Shown here: one piece after another, positions 25,534 through 33,660 of the stretch
Layout: every line of letters starts with the position of its first letter
Position numbering within the stretch: position 1 is the first letter of the stretch
From: Burkholderiales bacterium
GTDB taxonomy: Bacteria; Pseudomonadota; Gammaproteobacteria; Burkholderiales; Burkholderiaceae_F
Assembly (NCBI GenBank): GCA_020355165.1
Contig: CP070661.1
Coordinates: forward strand, 2,840,054 to 2,904,053
DNA: 64,000 nucleotides
Reading direction: 5' to 3'
Program-made: the position numbers and the translations under genes
The notes under the pieces: model-generated
The model's input: only the letters and a program-made list of their open reading frames with translations
What the model was told of the DNA's origin: nothing
The model's database searches: none

Positions 25534-28440
25534 CTACTGGCACGCCTCGCAGTCGGCGAATCCCGGCTCGCCGGGCCTGAGCATGCAGACCCTGCCGTCG
25601 TCCTCGGCGGCCGGCGCCGCCACCAGTCCGCCGCCGCTCGGCACGGCGTTCAGCTGTCCGGCGCGGGTGCTGGTCGACTTCTCGGCGTGGGTGGCGCCGA
25701 TCGTGCGCAGGTAATAGGTCGTCTTCAGGCCACGCAGCCACGCCAGCTTGTAGGTCTCGTCGAGCTTCTTGCCCGATGCCCCCGCCATATAGATATTGAG
25801 CGACTGGGCCTGGTCGATCCATTTCTGGCGCCGCGCCGCGCACTCGATCAGCCACCGGGGGTCGATCTCGAAGGCGGTCGCGTACAGGCGGCGGATGTCC
25901 TCCGGGACGCGGTCGATCCGCGCCAGCGAGCCGTCGAAGTGCTTGATGTCAGCGACCATCAGCTCGTCCCACAGTCCGAGTCCCTTCAGATCGCGGACCA
26001 GGTGCTCGTTGGCCACCGTGAACTCGCCCGACAGGTTGCTCTTGACGAACAGGTTCTGGAAGGTCGGCTCGATGCTGGCGTCGACGCCGATGATGTTGGA
26101 GATCGTGGCCGTTGGCGCGATGGCCACGCAGTTGGAGTTGCGCATGCCGAACTGGGCGATGCGGCGGCGCAGCGCATCCCAGTCCATCGCCGCGGAGGTG
26201 TCGACCTCGACATAGCCGCCCCGGCTCTCGGCCAGCAGCGCCAGCGTGTCCTGCGGCAGGATGCCGCGGTCCCACAGCGAGCCGGCGAACGAGGCATAGC
26301 GGCCGCGCTCGGCAGCCAGCTCGGTGGAGGCCCAGTAGGCGTAGTAGCAGACTGCCTCCTGGCTGCGGTCGGCGAATTCGACCGCGGCCTCCGACGCATA
26401 CGGCACCCGCATCATGTGCAGGCAGTCCTGGAAGCCCATGATGCCGAGGCCCACAGGTCGATGGCGCAGGTTGGCGTTGCGCGCCTTGCCGACGGCGTAG
26501 TAGTTGATGTCGATGACGTTGTCCAGCATCCGCATCGCGGTGCCGATGGTGCGGGACAGCTTGTCGTGGTCGAGCCGCAAGCCGCCCTCGCCGTCGTCGA
26601 CCATGTGCGCCGGCAGGTTGACCGAGCCGAGGTTGCACACCGCGATCTCGGCGGCACCGGTGTTCAGCGTGATCTCGGTGCACAGGTTCGAGCTGTGGAC
26701 CGTGCCGACGTGCTGCTGCGGCGAGCGCAGGTTGCAGGCATCCTTGAACGTGATCCAGGGATGGCCGGTCTCGAACAGCATCGACAGCATCCTGCGCCAC
26801 AGCTGCACCGCCGGGATCCTCCTGTGCAGCTTCAGCTCGCCGCGTTCCGCCTTCTCCTCGTAGCGCGTGTAGGCCTCCTCGAAGGCCCTGCCCGTCTTTT
26901 CGTGCAGGTCGGGGCAGTCCGACGGCGAGAACAGCGTCCAGTCGCCGCCCTCGATCACCCGTTTCATGAACAGGTCGGGGATCCAGTTCGCCGTGTTCAT
27001 GTCGTGCGTTCGCCGCCGATCGTCGCCGGTGTTCTTGCGCAACTCGAGGAACTCCTCGATGTCCAGGTGCCAGGTCTCCAGGTAGCAGCACACCGCCCCC
27101 TTGCGCTTGCCGCCCTGGTTGACCGCCACCGCGGTGTCGTTGACCACCTTCAGGAACGGCACCACGCCCTGGCTCTTGCCGTTGGTTCCCTTGATGTGCG
27201 AACCCAGTGCCCGCACCGGCGTCCAGTCGTTGCCCAGCCCGCCGGCGTACTTGGCCAGCAGGGCGTTTTCCTTGATCGCCTCATAGATTCCGTCGAGGTC
27301 GTCGGACACGGTGGTCAGGTAGCAGGACGACAGCTGCGAATGGCGCGTGCCGCTGTTGAACAGCGTCGGCGTCGAACTCATGAAGTCGAAGCCCGACAGC
27401 ACCTCGTAGAACTCGATGGCGCGGGCCTCGCGGTCGATCTCGCTGATCGCCAGACCCATCGCCACCCGCATGAAGAAGGCCTGCGGCAGCTCGAAACGAC
27501 GGCCGCCGTGGTGCAGGAAATAGCGGTCGTACAGAGTCTGCAGCCCGAGGTAGTTGAACTTCAGGTCGCGTTCGGGCTTCAGCGCCCGCGCCAGCCGCGC
27601 CAGATCGAACTGGGCCAGGCGCTCGTCGAGCAGCTCGACTTCGATGCCGTATCTGACAAAACCGGGGAAGTACTCGGCATAGCGGGTCGCCATCGCCTCC
27701 TGCGCCACTTCCTCGCCCAGCACCTCCCGCCGCACCGTGTGCAGCAGCAGCCGTGCCGTGACGTACGAGTAGGCAGGATCGTTCTCGATCCGTGCCCGCG
27801 CCGCCAGGATCGTCGACTTGACCACTTCCTCCAGCGGCACGCCGTCGTACAGGTTCTTCACGGTGTCGGCGACGATCGCCTCGGCCGACACGTACTGCGT
27901 CAGACCGATGCAGGCCGAGTCGACCAGCGCCCGGACGCGCGCCAGATCGAGCGGCACCCGCCGCCCGTTGTCGATCATCGACAGCTGCGGCTCGGCGGCC
28001 GGCTCCTTCCTCTGCCGCGCCCGCTCCTGCGCCCGCTTCTCCCGGTACAGCACGTACGCCCGGGCAACGTCGTGCGCCCCGTCGCGCATCAGCGACAGCT
28101 CGACCTGATCCTGCACGTCCTCGATGTGGAAGGTGCCGCCCGCCGGTTGCCGGCGCAGCAGCGCCTGGACCACGCTGGCAGTCAGCCTCTCGATCTGCTC
28201 GCGAACCGCGGTCGAGGCTGCCGCCTGGCTGCCGCGCACGGCCAGGAACGCCTTGGTCATCGCCACCGCGATCTTGCCCGGCTCGAAGCCGACCACCGCG
28301 CCGTTGCGGCGGATCAGCTTGTAGTCGGCGAACGAAGTTGCCAGCACGCGGCTCACGTTGCCGCCGTCGCCGACAGATCCGTCCCGCGGCGATTGAAAGG
28401 GAACCCCGGCGTCTGCCGCGCCCCGCTGTTGCAGCTGCAT
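25534..28440 (-). CDS. nrdA: class Ia ribonucleotide reductase, alpha (catalytic) subunit
   Basis: Reduces ribonucleoside diphosphates, with allosteric control by ATP and dATP. At 968 residues it is longer than E. coli NrdA. The N-terminus has an ATP-cone (KLIRRNGAVVGFEPGKIAVAMTKAFLAV...), and a second cone-like stretch follows (DLARVRALVDSACIGLTQYVSAEAI). The catalytic core includes the NLCTEI cysteine segment, GLGIMGFQDCLHMM, and the tyrosine pair near TYYLRTIGATHAEKST. The C-terminal CEACQ cysteines exchange with thioredoxin or glutaredoxin. I start at the ATG preceded by GGAGG (28445-28449); in-frame ATGs at 28473 and 28638 lack such a site. A NrdR box pair lies upstream. Confidence 0.95.
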   Translation of the reverse strand: MQLQQRGAADAGVPFQSPRDGSVGDGGNVSRVLATSFADYKLIRRNGAVVGFEPGKIAVAMTKAFLAVRGSQAAASTAVREQIERLTASVVQALLRRQPAGGTFHIEDVQDQVELSLMRDGAHDVARAYVLYREKRAQERARQRKEPAAEPQLSMIDNGRRVPLDLARVRALVDSACIGLTQYVSAEAIVADTVKNLYDGVPLEEVVKSTILAARARIENDPAYSYVTARLLLHTVRREVLGEEVAQEAMATRYAEYFPGFVRYGIEVELLDERLAQFDLARLARALKPERDLKFNYLGLQTLYDRYFLHHGGRRFELPQAFFMRVAMGLAISEIDREARAIEFYEVLSGFDFMSSTPTLFNSGTRHSQLSSCYLTTVSDDLDGIYEAIKENALLAKYAGGLGNDWTPVRALGSHIKGTNGKSQGVVPFLKVVNDTAVAVNQGGKRKGAVCCYLETWHLDIEEFLELRKNTGDDRRRTHDMNTANWIPDLFMKRVIEGGDWTLFSPSDCPDLHEKTGRAFEEAYTRYEEKAERGELKLHRRIPAVQLWRRMLSMLFETGHPWITFKDACNLRSPQQHVGTVHSSNLCTEITLNTGAAEIAVCNLGSVNLPAHMVDDGEGGLRLDHDKLSRTIGTAMRMLDNVIDINYYAVGKARNANLRHRPVGLGIMGFQDCLHMMRVPYASEAAVEFADRSQEAVCYYAYWASTELAAERGRYASFAGSLWDRGILPQDTLALLAESRGGYVEVDTSAAMDWDALRRRIAQFGMRNSNCVAIAPTATISNIIGVDASIEPTFQNLFVKSNLSGEFTVANEHLVRDLKGLGLWDELMVADIKHFDGSLARIDRVPEDIRRLYATAFEIDPRWLIECAARRQKWIDQAQSLNIYMAGASGKKLDETYKLAWLRGLKTTYYLRTIGATHAEKSTSTRAGQLNAVPSGGGLVAAPAAEDDGRVCMLRPGEPGFADCEACQ

Positions 28441-28632
28441 CTTGCCTCCGTCGTCCGACGTCGACGCCGCCATCCGCGACGGTCGCGCCCCTTTTTCTGA
28501 TCGTCTGCGCGGCGTCCGCGCATACCAGGTGTTGATTGCCGGCGGGCCGGGCGGGTCATCGCGCCGGCCGTGGCACGCCCGCAAAGGGTGCTCTGGCAGC
28601 GCCGGTCGCGCTGCAGGGTCCCTACGAACTGG

Positions 28633-28648
28633 ACACAATATCTTGTAT
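28633..28648 (-). promoter_or_regulatory. NrdR box, proximal
   Basis: ACACAATATCTTGTAT matches the NrdR operator consensus acaCwAtATATwGtgt at 14 of 16 positions. It pairs with a second box 31 bp away, centre to centre. NrdR is the nucleotide-sensing repressor of ribonucleotide reductase genes; its own gene is not in the window. Confidence 0.8.
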
Positions 28649-28663
28649 CTGGCCCGTGACGGC

Positions 28664-28679
28664 GTACAACGTATAGTGC
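28664..28679 (-). promoter_or_regulatory. NrdR box, distal
   Basis: GTACAACGTATAGTGC matches the NrdR consensus at about 12 of 16 positions. The centre lies 31 bp from the proximal box, which is the three-helical-turn spacing typical of NrdR operator pairs. It overlaps a possible -35 region of the nrdA promoter. Confidence 0.7.
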
Positions 28680-28787
28680 GGGCGGATCTTAGGCGATGTG
28701 CGAGCCCAACTCAACTACCGGCGTCGCCAGGGCCGGACCTGCCTCGCGTCGCTGCCGTGGCCGCCAGCCGGCGCGGGCGGGCGGCAG

Positions 28788-29360
28788 CTAGGGCAGCCAG
28801 TCGGCTGGCAGGTCGGCCAGCCGGGCGAACTCGCGCCAGTCGAACAGCGGTCCCGGGTCGGTCTTGCGGCCAGGCGCGATGTGACTGTGTCCGCGCACCG
28901 CGCGCAGCGGCAGCGCCGCGCTCAACGCGGTCGTCAGTCGGACCAGCGACGCGTATTGCGCCGGCTCGAAGGCGACGAAGTCGCTGCCTTCGAGCTCGAC
29001 GCCGACCGAGAAGTCGTTGCAGCCCGGCCGGCCTTCGAAGGCCGAGGTGCCCGCATGCCAGGCGCGCTCGCGGCAACCGACGAACTGGGTGATCGCGCCG
29101 CCGCGCTCGATCAGGAAGTGTGCCGAGACGCGCAGGTGAGCCACCCGCTCGAGGAAAGGGTGCGCCTGCGAATCGACATCGTTGCAGAACAGCCGCTGGA
29201 TGCAGCCGCCGCCGAAGTGGCCGGGCGGCAGGCTGATGCTGTGCACGACCAGCAGCTCGGCTGCCGCACCGGCAGGTCGTGCATCGAAGTTCGGGCTCGG
29301 GATCTTGGTGACCCCCTGCACCCAGCCGTCCGCCCCGATCCGCAGTGGCCGCGCAGTCAC
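28788..29360 (-). CDS. ampD: 1,6-anhydro-N-acetylmuramyl-L-alanine amidase
   Basis: Cytosolic zinc amidase that frees the peptide from anhydro-muropeptides during wall recycling; the tripeptide is then used by Mpl. The 190-residue protein has zinc ligands His40 (LVVHSISLPPG), His158 (RGHSHIAPGRKTDPG) and Asp168, plus VELEGSDFVAF and NDFSVGVELEG. The GTG start overlaps the pilR stop by one base. The nearby linkage to pilR/pilS and nrdA is a familiar Burkholderiales arrangement and does not itself imply a pilus role. No ampR or ampC is seen nearby. Confidence 0.95.
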   Translation of the reverse strand: MTARPLRIGADGWVQGVTKIPSPNFDARPAGAAAELLVVHSISLPPGHFGGGCIQRLFCNDVDSQAHPFLERVAHLRVSAHFLIERGGAITQFVGCRERAWHAGTSAFEGRPGCNDFSVGVELEGSDFVAFEPAQYASLVRLTTALSAALPLRAVRGHSHIAPGRKTDPGPLFDWREFARLADLPADWLP

Positions 29361-30817
29361 TACTTCAGGCCGAGCCGCTGCATCCGATAGCGAAACTGCC
29401 GGAACGTGAGGCCGAGCAGCTGTGCCGCAGCCGTGCGGTTGCCGCCCGTCTTGCGCAATGCAGCGCGCAGGGCGGCACGCTCGACCGAGTCCAGGTAGAC
29501 GGTCAGATCGGGCGGCACGCCGTCGGCCGGCAGCGCCATCACCGGCGCGTCGGTATCCGGTTCTCCATCTTCGATCTGCTCGGCCGGCGCCTCGCCCGCG
29601 TCCGGCCCGGCCGGGACCTCGAGCGGCGGCAGCATCAGATCGCCCGCCGTCAGCTCGCCGCCGGCGGCAAGCGCGACGCCCCGCTCCAGGATGTTCTCCA
29701 GCTCGCGCACGTTGCCCGGGAACGGATAGGCCTGCAGTTCCCGCAGCGCCTCGGCCGACAGTCGGACACGCTCGGCACCGGCACGCTGCGCGAGGCGTTC
29801 GAGGATCACGTCGGCAAGCATGGCGATGTCCTCCGCGCGCTCGCGCAGGTTCGGCACGTGCAGCTCGATCACGTTCAGCCGGTAATACAGGTCCTGCCGG
29901 AACCGCCCCGCCGCCACCAGCCTGGCCAGGTCCTGATGCGTCGCACTGAGAATCCGCGCGTCGACCGGCTCCTCGCTGGTCGCGCCTACCTTGCGCACGC
30001 GTCGCTCCTGGATCGCGCGCAGCAGCTTCACCTGCATCGGCAGCGGCAGTTCGGCAACCTCGTCGAGGAACAGCGTGCCGCCGGCCGCGGCATGGAAGAA
30101 GCCGTCGCGATCGCGCTCGGCCCCGGTAAAGGCGCCTTTCCTGTAGCCGAAGAACTCGGCTTCCATCAACGTTTCGGGGATCGCCCCGCAGTTGACCGCA
30201 ACGAACGGCAGCAGTCGACGCGCCGACGCATCGTGGATCGCCCGCGCGACCAGTTCCTTGCCGCTGCCGGACTCACCGTAGATCGCCACCGGGGCCATGC
30301 TGTGCGCCAGCCGCTCGATCATCGCTCGCAGCTGCCGCATGGCCGGCGCCTCGCCGCGCAGCCGGTCGACGCCGCTCGCCCGCTGCTCCTGCGGCGACGG
30401 GCCGGCGGCCGGCGGGCGGGCCAGCGCCGACCGGACCAGCAGCCTGAGCTGATCCAGATCGACCGGCTTGGCCAGGTAATCGAAGGCGCCGGCCTTCAGG
30501 GCGGCCACCGCGTTCTCGGTGCTGCCGTAGGCGGTGATCACCGCGATCGGCGTGTCGCCGCGGGCGCTGACCTGCCGCACCAGTTCGATGCCGGTGCCGT
30601 CCGGCAGCCGCATGTCGGTCAGGCACAGCGCGTAGCGGTTGCGGGCGAGCAGGTCGCGGGCGCTGCCGAGGGAGTCGGCGGTATCGACATCGAGGCCAAG
30701 ACGCCCAAGCGTCAGCGACAGCAGTTCACGCAGATCCGCCTCGTCGTCGACCACCAGCACCGCCGGCAGCCGCCGCTCGCGGGTGGCGCCTGCCGCCGCG
30801 GGCCGGGCCTCACTCAT
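29360..30817 (-). CDS. pilR: type IV pilus sigma-54 response regulator
   Basis: NtrC-family transcription activator controlled by PilS. The 485-residue protein has a receiver domain with phospho-acceptor Asp68 (LCLTDMRLPDG), an AAA+ domain with Walker A GESGSGKE and the sigma-54 contact motif GAFTGAERDRDG, and a C-terminal Fis-type helix-turn-helix (GGNRTAAAQLLGLTFRQFRYRMQRL). It would activate the sigma-54-dependent pilin gene, which is not in the window. It overlaps pilS by 8 bases at its start and ampD by one base at its end. Confidence 0.93.
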   Translation of the reverse strand: MSEARPAAAGATRERRLPAVLVVDDEADLRELLSLTLGRLGLDVDTADSLGSARDLLARNRYALCLTDMRLPDGTGIELVRQVSARGDTPIAVITAYGSTENAVAALKAGAFDYLAKPVDLDQLRLLVRSALARPPAAGPSPQEQRASGVDRLRGEAPAMRQLRAMIERLAHSMAPVAIYGESGSGKELVARAIHDASARRLLPFVAVNCGAIPETLMEAEFFGYRKGAFTGAERDRDGFFHAAAGGTLFLDEVAELPLPMQVKLLRAIQERRVRKVGATSEEPVDARILSATHQDLARLVAAGRFRQDLYYRLNVIELHVPNLRERAEDIAMLADVILERLAQRAGAERVRLSAEALRELQAYPFPGNVRELENILERGVALAAGGELTAGDLMLPPLEVPAGPDAGEAPAEQIEDGEPDTDAPVMALPADGVPPDLTVYLDSVERAALRAALRKTGGNRTAAAQLLGLTFRQFRYRMQRLGLK

Positions 30818-32522
30818 AGGGAGTCATCGTAACCAGAAAGTCCGCCGCCGGCTGTTCCGCTTCGCCGGCCGCGAACCTGACGACAAAGCCGCGAACCGGG
30901 CTGCCGTCCGGAAGCCGCATCTGGTCGTAGGCCAGATCGCAGCGATTGGCCAGGCAGAACTCGCGCGCAATGTACAGGCCGAGGCCGGTCCCCGCCGCAT
31001 GCGTGGTGTTGAACGGCTCGAAGAGCGAGGCGCGCACTTCCTCGCGGACCCCGGGTCCGTCATCGGCCACCCACAGCGCCAGTGCCGGCCCGCGGTCGTC
31101 GACCAGGACGCGGATGGCCCCGGCGGCGTCGCTGGCGTAGCGAAGGGCATTGTCGAGCAGGTTGTACAGCACCTGCCTCAGATGTGACCGCTCGAACTTG
31201 ACCTGGGCGCCGGTCGGCACCTGCAGGGCCACCCGGCCTTGCGCCTGCGGCCGGTTCCGCTCGAGTTCGGCCAGCCACTCGCGCAGGAATTCGGCCAGGT
31301 CGATGTCGTCGCCGAGCGGCGGCTCGCGCCGCGCCACACGCAGGATGTCGTCGACCAGCCGGTTCAGCCGCAGCGTGTTCTCGCGCACGATCGAGGCCAG
31401 ACGCTTCAGGCCGGTGTCGGCCGCATCCTCGACGAGCAGCTGGCTGGCATGGCTTATCGCGGCCAGCGGATTGCGGATCTCATGGGCGATCGAAGCCGTC
31501 AGGCGTCCCATCGATGCGAGCTTGAGCTGCTGCGCGCGTTCATCGATCGCGCGCTGGTCCTCGATGAAGATGAGGAACTCGCCGCTGTGCACGGCCGATG
31601 GCTGCACGAAGCGTGCGCGCAGCCGCAGATCGGGCAGCTCGACCACGCTGGACGCCGGCAGCCCGTCAGTCGCGTCGCCGTCGCGCCAGCGGTGGAACGC
31701 GGACACCAGCGGCGCCAGCTGCTCGAGCGACGACAGCCGTTCGCCGGTGAGCTGCGCCTCCGGCTTCAGCCCGAACAGGGTCCGCGCGGCGCGGTTGTTG
31801 GCCCGCACCCGCGCATCGGCATCGACCACCACGACGCCCTGTTCGAGCTGGGCGATGACCAGCCTGTTGATGGCCAGCTGGTTGTGCAGGTTTCTCCCCC
31901 GCTGCTGCGCCAGCTGCTCCTGCGCCGCCAGCCGCTGGGCGAGCAACCGCAGCAGCGCGGTGATGGCGAACAGCATCGCGCCGTACAGCCCGGCCTCGAA
32001 CAGCGATGCCTCGGCGCCGGCGGAGGTCAGCGCACGTCCCAGGGTGTCGAGCAGGATGGTGATGACCGCCAGCGCGCAGACGAAGAACACCGCGACCGTC
32101 GGCAGCAGCAGCGAAGCGCCGGCCAGAGGCAGCAGGTACAGGACCACCAGCCCCGAACGCAGGCCGCCGCTGGCGATCATCAGCGCCGATATCAGCACGA
32201 GGTCGAAGGCGATGTGCGCCGTGACAAGCAGGACCGCGCCCCGGCGCATGTACAGCGAAGCGATGGCCAGTCCCGCCGCGCCGATGAAGTAGGCGACCGC
32301 CGCAGCGAGGTAGGCCGGCGCGGAGCCGCCCTTGATCGACGGGCCCAGCGCCGCGATCGCCAGCAGCAGGCCGATGGCGATGATCAGCCGCGCCAGCCCG
32401 AGATGCTGCAGCGTCCGCCACTGGGGCGCTGACGCTTCGTAGTCGCGATCGAGCTGGGTGGACTGGCCGGCCGCGGGCCGCGCCGGCCGCTGCCCTGCCC
32501 CGGCCAGACCGGCGCCTGCCAC
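30810..32522 (-). CDS. pilS: type IV pilus sensor histidine kinase
   Basis: Membrane sensor kinase paired with PilR. After a Gln/Ala-rich N-terminus come about six membrane segments (LARLIIAIGLLLAIAALG to FEAGLYGAMLFAITALL), a coiled linker, a PAS-like domain (RLVIAQLEQGVVVVDADARV), the H-box SIAHEIRNPLAAISHASQLL with the phosphorylated His, and an ATPase domain with N-box LLDNALRY, DDGPGV and GTGLGLYIARE. No ATG lies between the upstream gene and the first helix, so the GTG at 32522 is my best start; the N-terminus is uncertain. It overlaps pilR by eight bases. Confidence 0.9.
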   Translation of the reverse strand: MAGAGLAGAGQRPARPAAGQSTQLDRDYEASAPQWRTLQHLGLARLIIAIGLLLAIAALGPSIKGGSAPAYLAAAVAYFIGAAGLAIASLYMRRGAVLLVTAHIAFDLVLISALMIASGGLRSGLVVLYLLPLAGASLLLPTVAVFFVCALAVITILLDTLGRALTSAGAEASLFEAGLYGAMLFAITALLRLLAQRLAAQEQLAQQRGRNLHNQLAINRLVIAQLEQGVVVVDADARVRANNRAARTLFGLKPEAQLTGERLSSLEQLAPLVSAFHRWRDGDATDGLPASSVVELPDLRLRARFVQPSAVHSGEFLIFIEDQRAIDERAQQLKLASMGRLTASIAHEIRNPLAAISHASQLLVEDAADTGLKRLASIVRENTLRLNRLVDDILRVARREPPLGDDIDLAEFLREWLAELERNRPQAQGRVALQVPTGAQVKFERSHLRQVLYNLLDNALRYASDAAGAIRVLVDDRGPALALWVADDGPGVREEVRASLFEPFNTTHAAGTGLGLYIAREFCLANRCDLAYDQMRLPDGSPVRGFVVRFAAGEAEQPAADFLVTMTPYE

Positions 32523-32541
32523 CGGAACGCCGGCGCGGCGA

Positions 32542-32778
32542 TTATCGGGCGTCGCGTTCAAGGCGCCGGTGATTTTCGCTGCAGAACCAGCGCTCGCCGT
32601 CGGCGAGTGCTTCGGATTTCGGAACGTTGAGGCCGCAGTGGTTGCAGCGCACCATTGCTTCGCCGGCCGAGCCTGTCGGCTTGCGGGCCGCGGCATCGCG
32701 CTGCTGGCCGGCCCGCCAGATGCGGAAAGCGACATACAGGCCGATGCCCAGAACAACGAAGAAGAGGATCCGTCCCAT
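32542..32778 (-). CDS. PP0621 family small membrane zinc-ribbon protein
   Basis: A 78-residue protein with one N-terminal membrane helix (RILFFVVLGIGLYVAFRIW), a basic linker, and a zinc-ribbon-like C-terminal half with Cys in MVRCNHCGLNVP and a third in ERWFCSENHRRLE. It matches the PP0621 family as I remember it. The function is unknown; the position between a CcsA/YpjD-like gene and pilS is the usual setting. Its ATG overlaps the CcsA-like stop by one base and the stop is 19 bases before the pilS start. Confidence 0.75.
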   Translation of the reverse strand: MGRILFFVVLGIGLYVAFRIWRAGQQRDAAARKPTGSAGEAMVRCNHCGLNVPKSEALADGERWFCSENHRRLERDAR

Positions 32779-33620
32779 CAGACGCGCCCCAGGATCACCT
32801 CGAGAACGAAACGGCTTCCCACGTAGGCGAGCAGCAGCATCAGGAACCCGGCGAAGGTCCAGCGCAGCGCGGTGCGCCCGCGCCAGCCGAACACGATCCG
32901 TCCGCCGAGCAGACAGGCGAAGACCAGCCACGAGGCAATGGTGAACACGGTCTTGTGCTCGAAGCGGAGCGCGCGACCGAAGAGCTGCTCCGAGAAGAAC
33001 ACCCCTGTGACCAGCGTTGCGGTCAGCAGCAGGAAGCCGAGGCCGATCAGCTGGAACAGCAGCTTCTCGAGCGACAGCAGCGACGGCAGCTGGCTGAAAA
33101 CGCGGCCGAGGCCCTGCGCCGCCGGCTGCAGGGGCGAGTGCAGCCGCCGGTCGAGGAGCGCCATCAGCAGCGCATGCAGGGCGGCGATCGTGAACAGGCT
33201 GTATGCGGCAATCGCCACCAGCAGGTGCAGCCGCAGTGCAGTCGAGTCGACCGGCGCGCCGATCGGCGCGCCGTGAAAAGCCAGTGGCAGCATGACGCAG
33301 ACGGCGGCGACCGGCAGAACGAGCACGTCCAGTCCGCGCACCGGCACGAACATTCCCTCGACCCAGAGCACCAGGACCGCCAGCAGCAGGGTCGCCGACA
33401 GCGCCTGCGCAAAGCCGAAGCGGAACTCGCCGCCGCCCCAGATGGCGGCGCCGAGCAGCGCCGCGTGCGCAACTACCAGCACCGGCAGCAGTGCAACGCG
33501 CCAAGGTGCGGGTCTCTCCGGCGCCTCCAGCGTCCGCCAGGTGACGTAGGCCAGCGCCAGGTAGGCGACGGCCACGGCGGCGGCGGCGGCCCCGTAGAAT
33601 TCACCGGTTGCCATAGTCAT
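32778..33620 (-). CDS. CcsA/HemX/YpjD-like cytochrome c assembly membrane protein
   Basis: A 280-residue integral membrane protein with about eight hydrophobic segments and the WRGRTALRW motif near the C-terminus, close to the tryptophan-rich signature of the cytochrome c assembly family (CcsA/HemX/CcmC). Conserved histidines occur in LRLHLLVAIAAYSLF and RFEHKTVFTIASWLVF. In gamma- and betaproteobacteria this protein is called YpjD and usually lies beside ffh, as here. Its role in haem handling is inferred only from the family. Two ATGs, 33620 and 33614, are possible; I use the longer. It is divergent from ffh with 40 bp between. Confidence 0.85.
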   Translation of the reverse strand: MTMATGEFYGAAAAAVAVAYLALAYVTWRTLEAPERPAPWRVALLPVLVVAHAALLGAAIWGGGEFRFGFAQALSATLLLAVLVLWVEGMFVPVRGLDVLVLPVAAVCVMLPLAFHGAPIGAPVDSTALRLHLLVAIAAYSLFTIAALHALLMALLDRRLHSPLQPAAQGLGRVFSQLPSLLSLEKLLFQLIGLGFLLLTATLVTGVFFSEQLFGRALRFEHKTVFTIASWLVFACLLGGRIVFGWRGRTALRWTFAGFLMLLLAYVGSRFVLEVILGRV

Positions 33621-33629
33621 TTGTATAGC
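33600..33629 (+). promoter_or_regulatory. candidate ffh promoter, inside the start of the divergent gene
   Basis: TTCACC (33600-33605) and TATAGC (33624-33629) are 18 bases apart; each matches the sigma-70 hexamer at four of six. It predicts a leader of about 25 bases for ffh. On the other strand, TATACA at 33622-33627 could serve the CcsA-like gene. Confidence 0.35.
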
Positions 33630-33660
33630 ACGCGCCGACGCCCGCGAGCGCGACCCGCCG

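Larger units (their letters stand above)
28441..28787. other. regulatory region between nrdA and ampD
   Basis: This 347-bp stretch is upstream of nrdA and downstream of ampD, both read leftwards. It contains the NrdR box pair at 28633-28679 and the nrdA ribosome binding site. Open frames running through it are not supported as genes. No T-rich terminator for ampD is visible. Confidence 0.6.

Noticed and set aside
25687-28500. 937-codon plus-strand open frame opposite nrdA
   Set aside because: It is the complement of nrdA codons; no domain resemblance was seen.
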